DNA of 54,226 bases from JBASRP01 sp044866075 (lineage in GTDB: Bacteria; Actinomycetota; AC-67): NCBI GenBank assembly GCA_044866075.1, contig JBIOTQ010000097.1:1-54226 (forward strand), read 5' to 3'. The notes beneath the pieces were generated by a model that saw only the letters and a list, made by a program, of their open reading frames with translations, was not told the origin of the DNA and searched no databases. Every line of letters begins with the position of its first letter. The first letter of the stretch is position 1. A program made the translations under genes and the position numbers. This document shows, one piece after another, positions 25,410-33,686 of this stretch.

Positions 25410-26582
25410 CTAGCCTTTCGGCTCGCGCGGGAGGCCCAGGATGCGCTCCGCGATGATGTTGCGCTGGATCTCGCTGGTGCCGCCGGCGATCGAGGCCGCG
25501 CGCGACCACAGCATCCCGCGCGCCCAGCGTCCGCGGTCCACGGCGCCGGGGTCCTCCGGGGTGACGAGACCGTCCCAGCCCAGGATCGAGCCGGCGTTCT
25601 CGTAGAGGCGCTGGCTCATCTCGCTCCAGAAGAGCTTCACGACGCTCGACTCCGGCCCGATCTGCTCGCCGCGGCTTAACCGCGTGAGCGTGCGCGCGTT
25701 GTGCAGGCGGAAGATCTCGACGTCCATCCACGATTGCGCGAGCTTCTGCCGGACCAGCGGGTCCGCGACGGAGCCGCGTTCGAGCGCGCGTCGCCACAGC
25801 AGGTCCCGCGCGACCTCGTGGAGGACCTGTTCCTTCCACACGAAACTCGTCCCCCGCTCGTTGGCCAGCGTCGTCCCGGCGACGCGCCAGCCGTCGTTCT
25901 CGACGCCGATGAGGTTGTCCGCCGGCACCGGGACCTCGTCGAAGAAGACCTCGTTGAACTCGCTCTCGCCGGTGATCTGGCGGAGCGGCCGAACGTCGAT
26001 GCCCTTCTCCTTCATCGGGATCGCGAGCATCGAGATGCCCTTGTGCTTCGGCGCCGTCGAGTCGGTGCGCACGAGTCCGATGCCGAAGTCGGCGAAGCGC
26101 GCGTAGCTGGTCCAGACCTTCTGCCCGCTGACGTAGTAGGTGCCGTTGCGTTTCTCGGCTTTCGTCGAGAGGCCCGCGAGATCGCTGCCGGCGCCCGGCT
26201 CGCTGAAGAGCTGGCACCAGATCTGCTCGGCGCTCAGGATCTTCTTGAGCCACTGCTTCCGCTGTTCCTCGGTGCCGTGCGCGATGAGCGTCGGCCCGAC
26301 CAGGTTCACGCCGGCGCGGCCGAGGATCTGCGGCGCGCGGGCGCGCGCGAGCTCCTCGTTGTAGATCGCGACCTGCACCAGCGACGCGCCGCGGCCGCCG
26401 TACTCCTCCGGCCAGTGGATGCCGACCCAGCGTCCCTCGTGCAGGGTGCGTTGCCAGTCGCGCAGCGCCTCCGCGTCCTCGAACGTGGCCGCCACATCGA
26501 CGTCCGGCGGCGTGTGCTCGGCGAGCCAGCCGCGCAGCTCATCGCGGAACGAGACGTCGGCGGGCGAGAGATCGAAGTCCAT
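25410..26582 (-). CDS. Acyl-CoA dehydrogenase (FadE type)
   Basis: A 390-residue flavoprotein: FSEPGAGSDLAGL (FAD and substrate contact), the WTSYARFAD turn, ITGESEFNEVFFDEVPVP and the C-terminal AGGTSEIQRNIIAERILG. The medium-chain base position is Gly, but a Glu is present in LANERGTS, the place of the catalytic base in isovaleryl-CoA dehydrogenase. It introduces the alpha-beta double bond in an acyl-CoA. It resembles the dehydrogenase at 50767-51909, and both look like actinobacterial FadE proteins of sterol or branched-chain catabolism. Confidence 0.94.
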   Translation of the reverse strand: MDFDLSPADVSFRDELRGWLAEHTPPDVDVAATFEDAEALRDWQRTLHEGRWVGIHWPEEYGGRGASLVQVAIYNEELARARAPQILGRAGVNLVGPTLIAHGTEEQRKQWLKKILSAEQIWCQLFSEPGAGSDLAGLSTKAEKRNGTYYVSGQKVWTSYARFADFGIGLVRTDSTAPKHKGISMLAIPMKEKGIDVRPLRQITGESEFNEVFFDEVPVPADNLIGVENDGWRVAGTTLANERGTSFVWKEQVLHEVARDLLWRRALERGSVADPLVRQKLAQSWMDVEIFRLHNARTLTRLSRGEQIGPESSVVKLFWSEMSQRLYENAGSILGWDGLVTPEDPGAVDRGRWARGMLWSRAASIAGGTSEIQRNIIAERILGLPREPKG

Positions 26583-26592
26583 CGCGCTCAGA

Positions 26593-27039
26593 TTACGGGG
26601 AGACGACCTCCATCCCCCACTTGGACATCATCTCGGCGTACACAGCCGGGTCGGTCGAACCCGAATCGGCCAGCGCTTTCAGCTCGTCGAAGTAGCCCTC
26701 GAAGGACGGGGAATGGGTCAGCAAAAGTCGCGCGCGCATCGTCCCCGGGTTCGAGAACGTGTGCAGCACGCCACGCGGGACGAAGAGGAATGTGCCCCCC
26801 GTCGCCCGCACGGTATCGTCGCCGACTCGGAAGGTGAACTCGCCTTCGAGCACGTAGAAGCTCTCCTCCCTGTCGAGGTGTTTGTGCGGCAAGAGGCCGG
26901 TCCCGCCCGGCTCGAGGCCGGCCTCGATGAGCGAATAGGCGCCGCCGGTCTGGTCGCCCGACGCCTTGACGACGAGCACGCTGCCAAAGAGCCCGCGGTC
27001 CGTTCCCTCGCCCGGTCGTAGCACAACCGGATCGCTCAT
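26593..27039 (-). CDS. Cupin-domain protein
   Basis: A 148-residue single-domain cupin. Motif 1 is PHKHLDREESFYVLEG with His52, His54 and a Glu at 58-59; motif 2 is VPRGVLHTFSN with His93, giving a complete metal-binding set. The ATG at 27039 has a near-ideal ribosome site (AAGGAGGG), so the longer open frame upstream is not used. It is the first gene of the minus-strand block and could be a small dioxygenase, isomerase or a sensor of a pathway metabolite. Confidence 0.9.
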   Translation of the reverse strand: MSDPVVLRPGEGTDRGLFGSVLVVKASGDQTGGAYSLIEAGLEPGGTGLLPHKHLDREESFYVLEGEFTFRVGDDTVRATGGTFLFVPRGVLHTFSNPGTMRARLLLTHSPSFEGYFDELKALADSGSTDPAVYAEMMSKWGMEVVSP

Positions 27040-27181
27040 GAGCCCTCCTTGGCGGCAGGCTACCCCAGCCCCGACCCACCGCGGTGTTCCACAACTACCC
27101 ACATGGAATTGAGCAAGAGGTCCCGCCGGATCGGCTGATTCTGCCCTGGCCGCCGCGTGACGACGGGTGCATCCTCGGCCA

Positions 27182-27817
27182 ATGAGCGCACGCGAGGTCA
27201 AACAGCAACCGGGGGCACATCGGTTCGTGATGGCTTTGCTCGTCGGCGCGGGTTTCGGCGGGATCGCGGGGCCGATCTCCGGGTGTCAGGTCTCAGGGAT
27301 AGTGTGGGAGTTCGGCGGCCGCTGCGCTCCGGGAGGGGCGTTGGCAGGATCGGTGCTCGGAGCGGGATTCGCTGCCCTGGCGCTACCCGCACTCACGATG
27401 GACGCGCGACGAATCGATCAACGCCGGCTCGTCACGGCTACGGGGCTGGTCGGCCTCATAGGGGCGACAGGCGTTGCAGCTCTTCTTCAAAGTTGGGCCC
27501 AAAGCGAACCGGGGCTCGACCAGCTCGGTCCCTTTCTCGCGACACTGGCGGTGGTCCCGGCGCTTGTCGGTCTCGTCGCTCTCATGAAGGCCCTGCTTCG
27601 CGGCCGCGCATGGGCAACGTGGTTGTCCATCGTCGGCGGCAGCATCTCCGCCGTTGCCGGTGCTGCCTCGCTCACTGGTTCGATCTGGCGTGCGATTCCG
27701 CATGGCTTGAAAGCGTCGGTCGCGGCGTCGTGGCCGGCGGCTCTGGCAACGGCAGCCTCGGCCGGCGTCGTGTGGATACTTGCGACGGCAGCAAGGTCGA
27801 CGATACGGCGACCGTAG
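27182..27817 (+). CDS. Multi-pass membrane protein of unknown function, 211 aa
   Basis: Not recognised. ATG at 27182 is chosen over an upstream in-frame ATG at 27167. Five to six hydrophobic segments are visible, at about residues 17-35, 52-75, 88-105, 118-138, 146-165 and 183-203, with short polar loops and an Arg-rich end (ARSTIRRP). Glycine- and alanine-rich helices fit a small integral membrane protein. It stands between the divergent cupin block and the amidohydrolase and need not belong to either pathway. Confidence 0.7.
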   Translation: MSAREVKQQPGAHRFVMALLVGAGFGGIAGPISGCQVSGIVWEFGGRCAPGGALAGSVLGAGFAALALPALTMDARRIDQRRLVTATGLVGLIGATGVAALLQSWAQSEPGLDQLGPFLATLAVVPALVGLVALMKALLRGRAWATWLSIVGGSISAVAGAASLTGSIWRAIPHGLKASVAASWPAALATAASAGVVWILATAARSTIRRP

Positions 27818-27841
27818 CCGAGGCGATCTGTCGAGGGTCAC

Positions 27842-27857
27842 CTGACGGAGATGTCAC
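27842..27857. promoter_or_regulatory. Operator-like inverted repeat, site 3 (CTGAC-N6-GTCAC)
   Basis: TGAC (27843-27846) and GTCA (27853-27856) form an inverted repeat with a 6-base centre, GGAGAT. The outer left base matches sites 1 and 2 (CTGAC) but the outer right base is C instead of G. It lies 17 bases upstream of a TACACT hexamer (27874-27879) that could be the -10 box of the amidohydrolase gene, so it would cover the -35 region. Confidence 0.45.
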
Positions 27858-27917
27858 ATCCGCTCGTGCGTCGTACACTAACCCCGTCGGAAGCGGGAGC
27901 TCAGGGAGGCGAGCGTC

Positions 27918-29060
27918 ATGGCGCGCGAATACCAGGTCATCTCGACGGACGATCACATCATCGAGCCGCACGGCATGTTCGACGGCAGGCTTCCAAAGGA
28001 GTTCGCCGACCGGACGCCCGTCCTAAAAGAGGACGGCGACACGGCCGCGTGGCACGTGTCCGGGACGGAGAAACCGATCGAGATGAGCGGGCTGTCGACC
28101 GCGGCCGGCCAGAAGGTCGAGGAGTTCAGTCCGAAGTCGAAGACCTTCGACGCCATGCGTCCGGGCTGCTACGACCCGAAGGAACGGCTCAAGGACATGG
28201 ACATCGACGGCGTCGACGCGCAGGTCTGCTTCCCGACGCTGCCGGGGCTCGCCGGCATCACGTTCATCGAGATCGCCGACAAGCCGTACGCCGCGGCGCT
28301 GATGCGCGCGTACAACGACTGGCTGATCGAGGAATGGTGCGCGCCGGATCCGGAGCGCCTTCTCGGCGCGGCGATCCTCCCACTGTGGGACATGCCCGCA
28401 GCCGCGGAAGAGATCCGTCGCGTCGCGGCGGCCGGATTGAAGTGCATCTCGCTGCCCTCGACGCCGGGCTCGGTCGAGGGAGTTCCGGGGTTCCACGACG
28501 AGGCATGGGCGCCCGTGTGGGACGCGATGAGCGAAACCGGCCTCCCTGCCGAGATCCACATCGTTTCCGGGAAGGCGGACGTGTCCGCTCTCGGCGGCCT
28601 CGGCGTCGGGGCGGAGATCTTCGTCGCGCTCGCGCCGTCGACGAATATGCAGACCGTCGCCGTGCTCTTGTTCAGCGGCATCCTGCGCAAATGGCCCAAA
28701 CTGAAGTTCATCTCCGCCGAGTCGGGGATCGGCTGGCTCCCCTACTTCATCGAGCGCGCCGACTACGCGCACCGCAAGCACCGGTTCTGGACGGGTTCGA
28801 ACATCGACGTGATGCCCTCGGACCTGTTCCGACAGTCGATCTACGCGAACTTCATCTCGGACCGCGCAGGCGTCGAGGGGCGCAACATGATCGGCGTCGA
28901 CAACATCATGATCGGCACCGACTACCCGCATACCGACTCGTCGTGGCCCGACACGCAACGCGTGATCAAGGAGCAGATGGGCGACATCTCGCAGGAGGAT
29001 CGCGACAAGATCCTCTGGCGCAACGCCGCCCGCGTGTTCCAGCTGAACGGCGCGAAGTAG
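27918..29060 (+). CDS. Amidohydrolase family 2 protein (ACMSD-like)
   Basis: A 380-residue TIM-barrel hydrolase or decarboxylase of the amidohydrolase-2 group. The N-terminal ISTDDHIIEP takes the place of the usual HxH metal motif, as in many actinobacterial members; further marks are EIHIVSG (metal His), SAESGIGWLPYFIERAD and GTDYPHTDSSWP (metal Asp and His), and the WRNAARVF helix. Relatives include ACMSD, gamma-resorcylate decarboxylase and uncharacterised enzymes next to acyl-CoA genes. It is followed at once by an acyl-CoA synthetase with an apparent ACG start. Confidence 0.92.
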   Translation: MAREYQVISTDDHIIEPHGMFDGRLPKEFADRTPVLKEDGDTAAWHVSGTEKPIEMSGLSTAAGQKVEEFSPKSKTFDAMRPGCYDPKERLKDMDIDGVDAQVCFPTLPGLAGITFIEIADKPYAAALMRAYNDWLIEEWCAPDPERLLGAAILPLWDMPAAAEEIRRVAAAGLKCISLPSTPGSVEGVPGFHDEAWAPVWDAMSETGLPAEIHIVSGKADVSALGGLGVGAEIFVALAPSTNMQTVAVLLFSGILRKWPKLKFISAESGIGWLPYFIERADYAHRKHRFWTGSNIDVMPSDLFRQSIYANFISDRAGVEGRNMIGVDNIMIGTDYPHTDSSWPDTQRVIKEQMGDISQEDRDKILWRNAARVFQLNGAK

Positions 29061-29064
29061 AGCC

Positions 29065-30492
29065 ACGCTCGCCGATCTGCTTCGCCGTGTCGCGGCCGAC
29101 GAGCCCGCCGCCGTCGCGTTCGTCGACGGCTCGTCGCGCATCACGTACGCGGACTGGGACCGCGCGTCCGATCGCGCCGCGTCCGCGCTCTGGAACGCCG
29201 GCGCACGACCGGGTGACGTCGTCGCCGTGTTGCTCCCACCGACCTTCGCGTATCCGGTCACGTATCTCGCCGCCGCGAAGCTCGGCTGCGTGACAGCGGG
29301 GATCAACCCGCGTTTCGGGCCACAAGAGGTCGAACACATCTTGAGCAGCTCCGGTGCGGCGGTGGTGGTTTCCGACGGAGACGTGCCCGGCGCGAAACAC
29401 GTGATGCACCCTGACGAGCTCGAGCGCGGCGACGACGAGCCGCCCGACGCGGAGGCGGCGCCGGACGACCCGATCGCGATCGTGTACACGAGCGGAACGA
29501 CCGGACTGCCCAAGGGCGCGACCTTCACGGTAAGCAACATCGAGGCGGTGCGCCGCATCGAAACGACGCTCGAACCCGGCCTCGAGAACACGAGCGGCCT
29601 GCAAGCGACGCCGATGACGCACATGGGCTACATGACGAAGATCGCGTCTCACATCTCGCGACGCGCCAAAACCGTGCTGATGGACCGGTGGACGGCCCGC
29701 GCCGCACTCGAGCTGATCGCCGCCGAACGGATCACGCACATCGGGGGCGTACCGACGCAGCTTGCGCTGATGATGATGGATCCATCTTTCGGCGACTTCG
29801 ATCTGTCCTGCATCGTCTCGATCCTCATCGGCGGGGCGCCGGCCTCCCCCGACCTCGTCAAACAGATCCGCGAGACGTTCGGCGTCCCCGTTCAAGTGCG
29901 TTACTCGTCGACGGAGCTCGCCCTCTGCACGGCGACGCGCGCGGGCGATCCGGACGTGACGGTCGCCGAAACCGTGGGACGTCCGCTGCCCGAGGTCGAG
30001 CTGCGCGTCATCGCACCGAATCACGACGGCGTCGGCGAGGTCGTCGCACGATCGCCCGCGATGATGTCCGGCTACTGGAACGACCCCGAAGCGACCGAGG
30101 AAGCGATCGACGACGACGGTTTCTTCCATCCCGGCGACCTCGGGCGGATCGATGAGGACGGGAATTTGCACCTCGCCGGCCGTAGGAAAGAGATGTACAT
30201 CCGCGGCGGCTACAACGTGTATCCGCTCGAGGTTGAGAACGTCCTGCGCGAGCATCCAAAGGTGGCGCTGGTCGGCGTGATCGGCATCCCCGACGACGTC
30301 CTCGGCGAGCGCGGGCAGGCGTTCGTCGTCCCCACCGATCCCGCGGATCCCCCGACGGCCGACGAGCTCAAAGCGTTCGTCGCAGCGCGTATCGCCGACT
30401 ACAAGACACCCGACGTCGTCGAGTTCCGCGAGGAGCTGCCGCTCACGTCCATGTTCAAGGTCGACAAAGCGCGCCTCGGCTCCCAGACCTGA
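29065..30492 (+). CDS. AMP-forming acyl-CoA synthetase with apparent ACG start
   Basis: The ligase frame is open from 29047 and its normal N-terminus (LADLLRRVAADEP, FVDGSSRITYADWD) begins right after the amidohydrolase stop. No ATG, GTG or TTG precedes the GTG at 29227, which would cut off about 54 residues of the N-terminal domain. The codon where ATG is expected is ACG at 29065, one transition away. Motifs: phosphate loop YTSGTTGLPKG, TPMTHMGYM, YSSTELAL, GFFHPGDLGRIDEDGNL, and catalytic lysine in MFKVDKARLG. With the ACG start it has 475 residues, a normal length. Either ACG is used at low efficiency, or this is a recent mutation or base-call error. Confidence 0.85.
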   Translation, partial: TLADLLRRVAADEPAAVAFVDGSSRITYADWDRASDRAASALWNAGARPGDVVAVLLPPTFAYPVTYLAAAKLGCVTAGINPRFGPQEVEHILSSSGAAVVVSDGDVPGAKHVMHPDELERGDDEPPDAEAAPDDPIAIVYTSGTTGLPKGATFTVSNIEAVRRIETTLEPGLENTSGLQATPMTHMGYMTKIASHISRRAKTVLMDRWTARAALELIAAERITHIGGVPTQLALMMMDPSFGDFDLSCIVSILIGGAPASPDLVKQIRETFGVPVQVRYSSTELALCTATRAGDPDVTVAETVGRPLPEVELRVIAPNHDGVGEVVARSPAMMSGYWNDPEATEEAIDDDGFFHPGDLGRIDEDGNLHLAGRRKEMYIRGGYNVYPLEVENVLREHPKVALVGVIGIPDDVLGERGQAFVVPTDPADPPTADELKAFVAARIADYKTPDVVEFREELPLTSMFKVDKARLGSQT

Positions 30493-30494
30493 AG

Positions 30495-30523
30495 TTCACC
30501 GCTCGAAACGCCCGGCGTATCAT
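30495..30523 (+). promoter_or_regulatory. Leaderless promoter of the PPK2 gene
   Basis: TTCACC (30495-30500) and TATCAT (30518-30523) are 17 bases apart, and the -10 box ends 8 bases before the ATG at 30532. Transcription should start at or within a base or two of the start codon. There is no ribosome site between. This separates the PPK2 gene from the ligase gene although the gap is only 39 bases. Confidence 0.55.
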
Positions 30524-30531
30524 GCGGCATC

Positions 30532-31479
30532 ATGAGCGGCTCGCTCCGGGACCTTTTCCACGTCAGGGCGAGCTCGAACGCAAATTTCAGCGTCACGTCG
30601 GTGAGCCCGTGGCCGGCGCCGGGGGTCGGGCGCAAGAAGGCCGACAAAGAAGCCGACGCCGATCGCAACCGCCTCGCCCGACTGCAAGACAGTCTGTCCG
30701 CCGAGGGAACGCGTTCGCTGCTCATCGTGCTCCAAGGGATGGACACGTCCGGCAAGGACGGCACGATCAAACACGTGATCGGCGCGATGAATCCGGGCGG
30801 ATGCCGCGTCGTCTCGTTCAAGGTTCCGACGGAGGAAGAACGCAAACACGATTTCCTGTGGCGCATCCGACGCGCTCTCCCCGCCCCCGGCCAGGTCGGT
30901 GTCTTCAATCGCTCCCATTACGAGGACGTCCTCGTCGCGCGGGTCGATAACCTCGTTTCGGAAGAGGTCTGGCGTCCGCGCTTCAAGAAGATCACTTCCT
31001 TCGAGAATGGCCTCGCCAAGAAGGGCGTCACCGTCGTGAAGGTGTTCCTTCACATCTCCAAAGACGAGCAGAAGAAGCGGATCCTGAAGCGCCTAGACGA
31101 TCCCGAGAAACGCTGGAAGTTCAACGAGAACGACCTCGATCATCGAGACAAGTGGAACGATTACATGGACGCGTACTCGGAAGCCATCGCCCGCTGCTCA
31201 ACGGAGGGGGCGCCGTGGTACGTCATCCCCGCCAACGCGAAGTGGTTCCGCAACTGGGCCATCGGGCGGCTGCTGATCGAGACGCTGCAGGAGATGAATC
31301 CTCGCTATCCCGAGCCGGTCCTCGACGTGGAGACGATCAAGGCTCGGTTGGACGCTCCGCCGCAGCCCGTCGAGGAGCCGGTCGAGGATGACGTCCCGTC
31401 GACGGAGCTCCCTCTGGAGCTCGAGAAGGCATTCGCGCTCGAGATGCCCGAGCCGGCCGAACCGCTGGACCGAGTGTAG
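30532..31479 (+). CDS. ppk2: Polyphosphate kinase 2 family protein
   Basis: A 315-residue PPK2 with Walker A GMDTSGKDG (residues 69-77), the VFNRSHYEDV Walker B region (124-133) and the lid KRILKRLDDPEKRWKFNENDLDHR broken around Arg/Lys residues. These enzymes move phosphate between polyphosphate and nucleotides in the cytoplasm; the single-domain length fits class I, which phosphorylates nucleoside diphosphates. The last 45 residues are an acidic, Pro/Glu-rich extension (EEPVEDDVPSTELPLELEKA) not needed for the fold. Own promoter, probably a housekeeping energy gene unrelated to its neighbours. Confidence 0.93.
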   Translation: MSGSLRDLFHVRASSNANFSVTSVSPWPAPGVGRKKADKEADADRNRLARLQDSLSAEGTRSLLIVLQGMDTSGKDGTIKHVIGAMNPGGCRVVSFKVPTEEERKHDFLWRIRRALPAPGQVGVFNRSHYEDVLVARVDNLVSEEVWRPRFKKITSFENGLAKKGVTVVKVFLHISKDEQKKRILKRLDDPEKRWKFNENDLDHRDKWNDYMDAYSEAIARCSTEGAPWYVIPANAKWFRNWAIGRLLIETLQEMNPRYPEPVLDVETIKARLDAPPQPVEEPVEDDVPSTELPLELEKAFALEMPEPAEPLDRV

Positions 31480-31540
31480 TCCGGCAGGGCAATGCCCTTT
31501 CGGGCGATCTACACCTACGCGCATGGTGAAGAATTGAGAG

Positions 31541-32554
31541 ATGACCTTTCCCCGGACTCTCTGCATCGGGCTTTCGGCGGTAAGCCTGGCCGCGACGCTC
31601 GTTGCGTGTCCGAACTCGTCACCGAAGCAGCCAAGTGTAGCGCCCAAGAACTTCGTCCCGTGGGTCGACACCCTTCCCCCGCCGCGGTCGCCTGAACCAA
31701 CGCCGAGCCGCGTGCCCGCCGGCACCCCTCCCTGTCGCGCGTCGATGATCCGCGTCGGCCGATTCGGGCTCGGAGGCGCCGCGGCCGGCACCTATTACAC
31801 GTCGGCGTCGGTGCGGAACGTGGCGTCCGAGACCTGCTACATCGACAGGCGTACCTCGGTTCGTTTCGTGGATGAAAAAGGGCGCGAGGTCCAGGCGCGG
31901 AACGTCGTTGGGCTGGAACCCGACACCGGATTCGTCGTTCCAACCGAGGAGGACCTCGAACGGGGAACGACCGCCGCCTACCGGGTGACGATCCGCCTCG
32001 GCGTCGGCAACGTCTGTCCACCTCCTCCCGCGACCACCATGGAGATCCGGTTCGCGCCGGGCGGCACGCGGCGGGATGCCTCGATCCCACGAGACCTCGG
32101 CACGGACGACCTCCCTCCGGAATGCGCGACCGAGATGCGAAGCGGCTACGTTGCGACGTTCGTATCGAGCGCTCCTCCGGAGCCCGAACCGACGCCCTCA
32201 CCTCTTACGGCAACGATCATCGCTCCCGGGCCGGCCCACGAGGGATCGCGATTCCGCTACTTCGTGCGTATCACGAATCCCACGAGCACCGACTATCCTC
32301 TCGAGCCTTGTCCGATCTACAGCGAAGCCAGCAAGACGACGGGCGACTTCGGAACGTACCTGCTCAATTGTGTGACCGCGCGAGCCATCCCGGCGATGTC
32401 ATCCCTCACGTTCGAGATGGTCCTCTCCATCGCCGCTACGTCCCACGCCGAGCGGGACGGACGCATCCTGCTCACGTGGGGGTTCGACGGAGGCGCCGGG
32501 CCGAGCGCGAACGCGTGGGTTCGGTTGATCGAGGCTAGCTCAGCCGCGCGATGA
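31541..32554 (+). CDS. Putative lipoprotein with Cys-rich extracytoplasmic domain
   Basis: A 337-residue protein with a lipobox LVAC (Cys23) after a hydrophobic signal, then a Pro/Thr-rich linker (PPPRSPEPTPSRVPAGTPP region) and a beta-rich domain beginning CRASMIRVGRFGLGG that resembles DUF4232-type domains of actinobacterial lipoproteins (VRNVASETCYI, VRFVDEKGREV). A second Pro-rich linker (EPEPTPSP) leads to another beta-sandwich-like domain. Function unknown, location outside the membrane. Its last 20 bases overlap the convergent acyl-CoA dehydrogenase gene. Confidence 0.85.
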   Translation: MTFPRTLCIGLSAVSLAATLVACPNSSPKQPSVAPKNFVPWVDTLPPPRSPEPTPSRVPAGTPPCRASMIRVGRFGLGGAAAGTYYTSASVRNVASETCYIDRRTSVRFVDEKGREVQARNVVGLEPDTGFVVPTEEDLERGTTAAYRVTIRLGVGNVCPPPPATTMEIRFAPGGTRRDASIPRDLGTDDLPPECATEMRSGYVATFVSSAPPEPEPTPSPLTATIIAPGPAHEGSRFRYFVRITNPTSTDYPLEPCPIYSEASKTTGDFGTYLLNCVTARAIPAMSSLTFEMVLSIAATSHAERDGRILLTWGFDGGAGPSANAWVRLIEASSAAR

Positions 32555-33686
32555 TCAGGCGCTGGATCTCGCTCGATCCTCCGGCGATACGCATCACACG
32601 CGCGAGCCGGTATAGCCGCTCCACCGTGTGGCCGCGGGTGTAGCCCATGCCGCCGAAGATCTGCACGGCGCGGTCCACGACACGGCCGACCATCTCGGTG
32701 CAGTAAAGCTTCGCCATCGCGATCTCTTTGAAGACGTCCTCGCCACGGTCGGCGCGCTGCGCGGCGTCGTAGCACATAGCCCGGCCGGCGTAGAGCTCGG
32801 TCTCGGAGTCGGCGATCATCCATTGGATCGCTTGGTACTCGCCGATCGGCTTCCCGAACGCGACCCGCTGCTTCGCGTAGTCCTCGGCGAGTTTGAGGGC
32901 CAGGTCGGCCATCCCGATCGCGAACGATGCCATCGTGAGGCGCTCGTTCCCGAGGAACTCGACGGCATAGGCGAAGGCCTTGCCCGGCTCGCCGATGATG
33001 TTCGAGGCGGGGACGAAGCAGTCCTCGAAGACGACCTCGGCCTGCAGGTCGTCGCCGCCCATCGTGTGTTGCACCTGACCGATGCGGTACCCGTCGCGAT
33101 CGACGAGGAACATCGAGTAGCCGCCGTCGCCCTCGGTCCGCGCGAGCACCTGGAGGAAGTCGGCGTACGGCGCGTTCGAGATGAAGTGCTTCGTGCCGTT
33201 GAGGATCCAGCCGCCCTCGGCGGCGCGAGCCGTCGTGCGGATCGCGGCGAGGTCCGAGCCGGCCTCCGGCTCGGTCAGCGCGATGCCGGTCGTGACTTCC
33301 GCGCGCATCAACGGCATCAGGTATTTCTCGCGGATGTGCTCGGTCGCCAGAGCGTGCAGCATCTTGTTCGGCCCGAACGGCAAGTCGCCGAGCATCAGCA
33401 TCGCGAGGTGGTTCTGCGCGGTACGCGAGACCTCTTCGCGGATGAGGCACATCTCGTACTCGCCGAGCCCGGCCCCGCCGATCTCTTCGGGCATGAACAT
33501 CGCGAAGTACCCGGCGGCGAGGCTCTTGCGCTGGATGTCGCGCGCCAGCTCGAAGATCTCGGGCGTGATCTCTTCCTTGTCGAGGATCGCCGCGTTCGCC
33601 TCGGTCAGCGGGACGATCTCGCGATGGATGAACGCGCGGATCCCTTCGATCAGACTCTTGATGTCGTCCGGGACGTTGTGGTTCAT
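32535..33686 (-). CDS. Acyl-CoA dehydrogenase
   Basis: A 383-residue dehydrogenase: LTEPEAGSDLAAI, FISNAPYAD, the GNERLTMASF helix carrying a Glu at the isovaleryl-type base position, YAKQRVAFGKPI, QIFGGMGYTRGHTVERLYR and AGGSSEIQRLIIARL. The ATG at 33686 overlaps the stop of the neighbouring dehydrogenase gene (ATGA); the open frame further upstream is that gene's shadow. The coupled pair may form a heteromeric enzyme, as known for sterol side-chain dehydrogenases, although both members here keep the Glu. Confidence 0.94.
   Translation of the reverse strand: MNHNVPDDIKSLIEGIRAFIHREIVPLTEANAAILDKEEITPEIFELARDIQRKSLAAGYFAMFMPEEIGGAGLGEYEMCLIREEVSRTAQNHLAMLMLGDLPFGPNKMLHALATEHIREKYLMPLMRAEVTTGIALTEPEAGSDLAAIRTTARAAEGGWILNGTKHFISNAPYADFLQVLARTEGDGGYSMFLVDRDGYRIGQVQHTMGGDDLQAEVVFEDCFVPASNIIGEPGKAFAYAVEFLGNERLTMASFAIGMADLALKLAEDYAKQRVAFGKPIGEYQAIQWMIADSETELYAGRAMCYDAAQRADRGEDVFKEIAMAKLYCTEMVGRVVDRAVQIFGGMGYTRGHTVERLYRLARVMRIAGGSSEIQRLIIARLS

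Noticed and set aside
27040..27181. Search for promoters or an RNA in the 142-base gap between the cupin and membrane-protein genes
   Set aside because: Only the cupin ribosome site next to 27039 is clear. TAGCCT on the minus strand near 27058 and TTGAGC at 27109 do not pair with a convincing second box.
31487..31506. Hairpin GGGCA/TGCCC or GCCC/GGGC after the PPK2 gene as a terminator
   Set aside because: The first has a one-base loop and the second a four-base stem, and there is no T-run; too weak to call.
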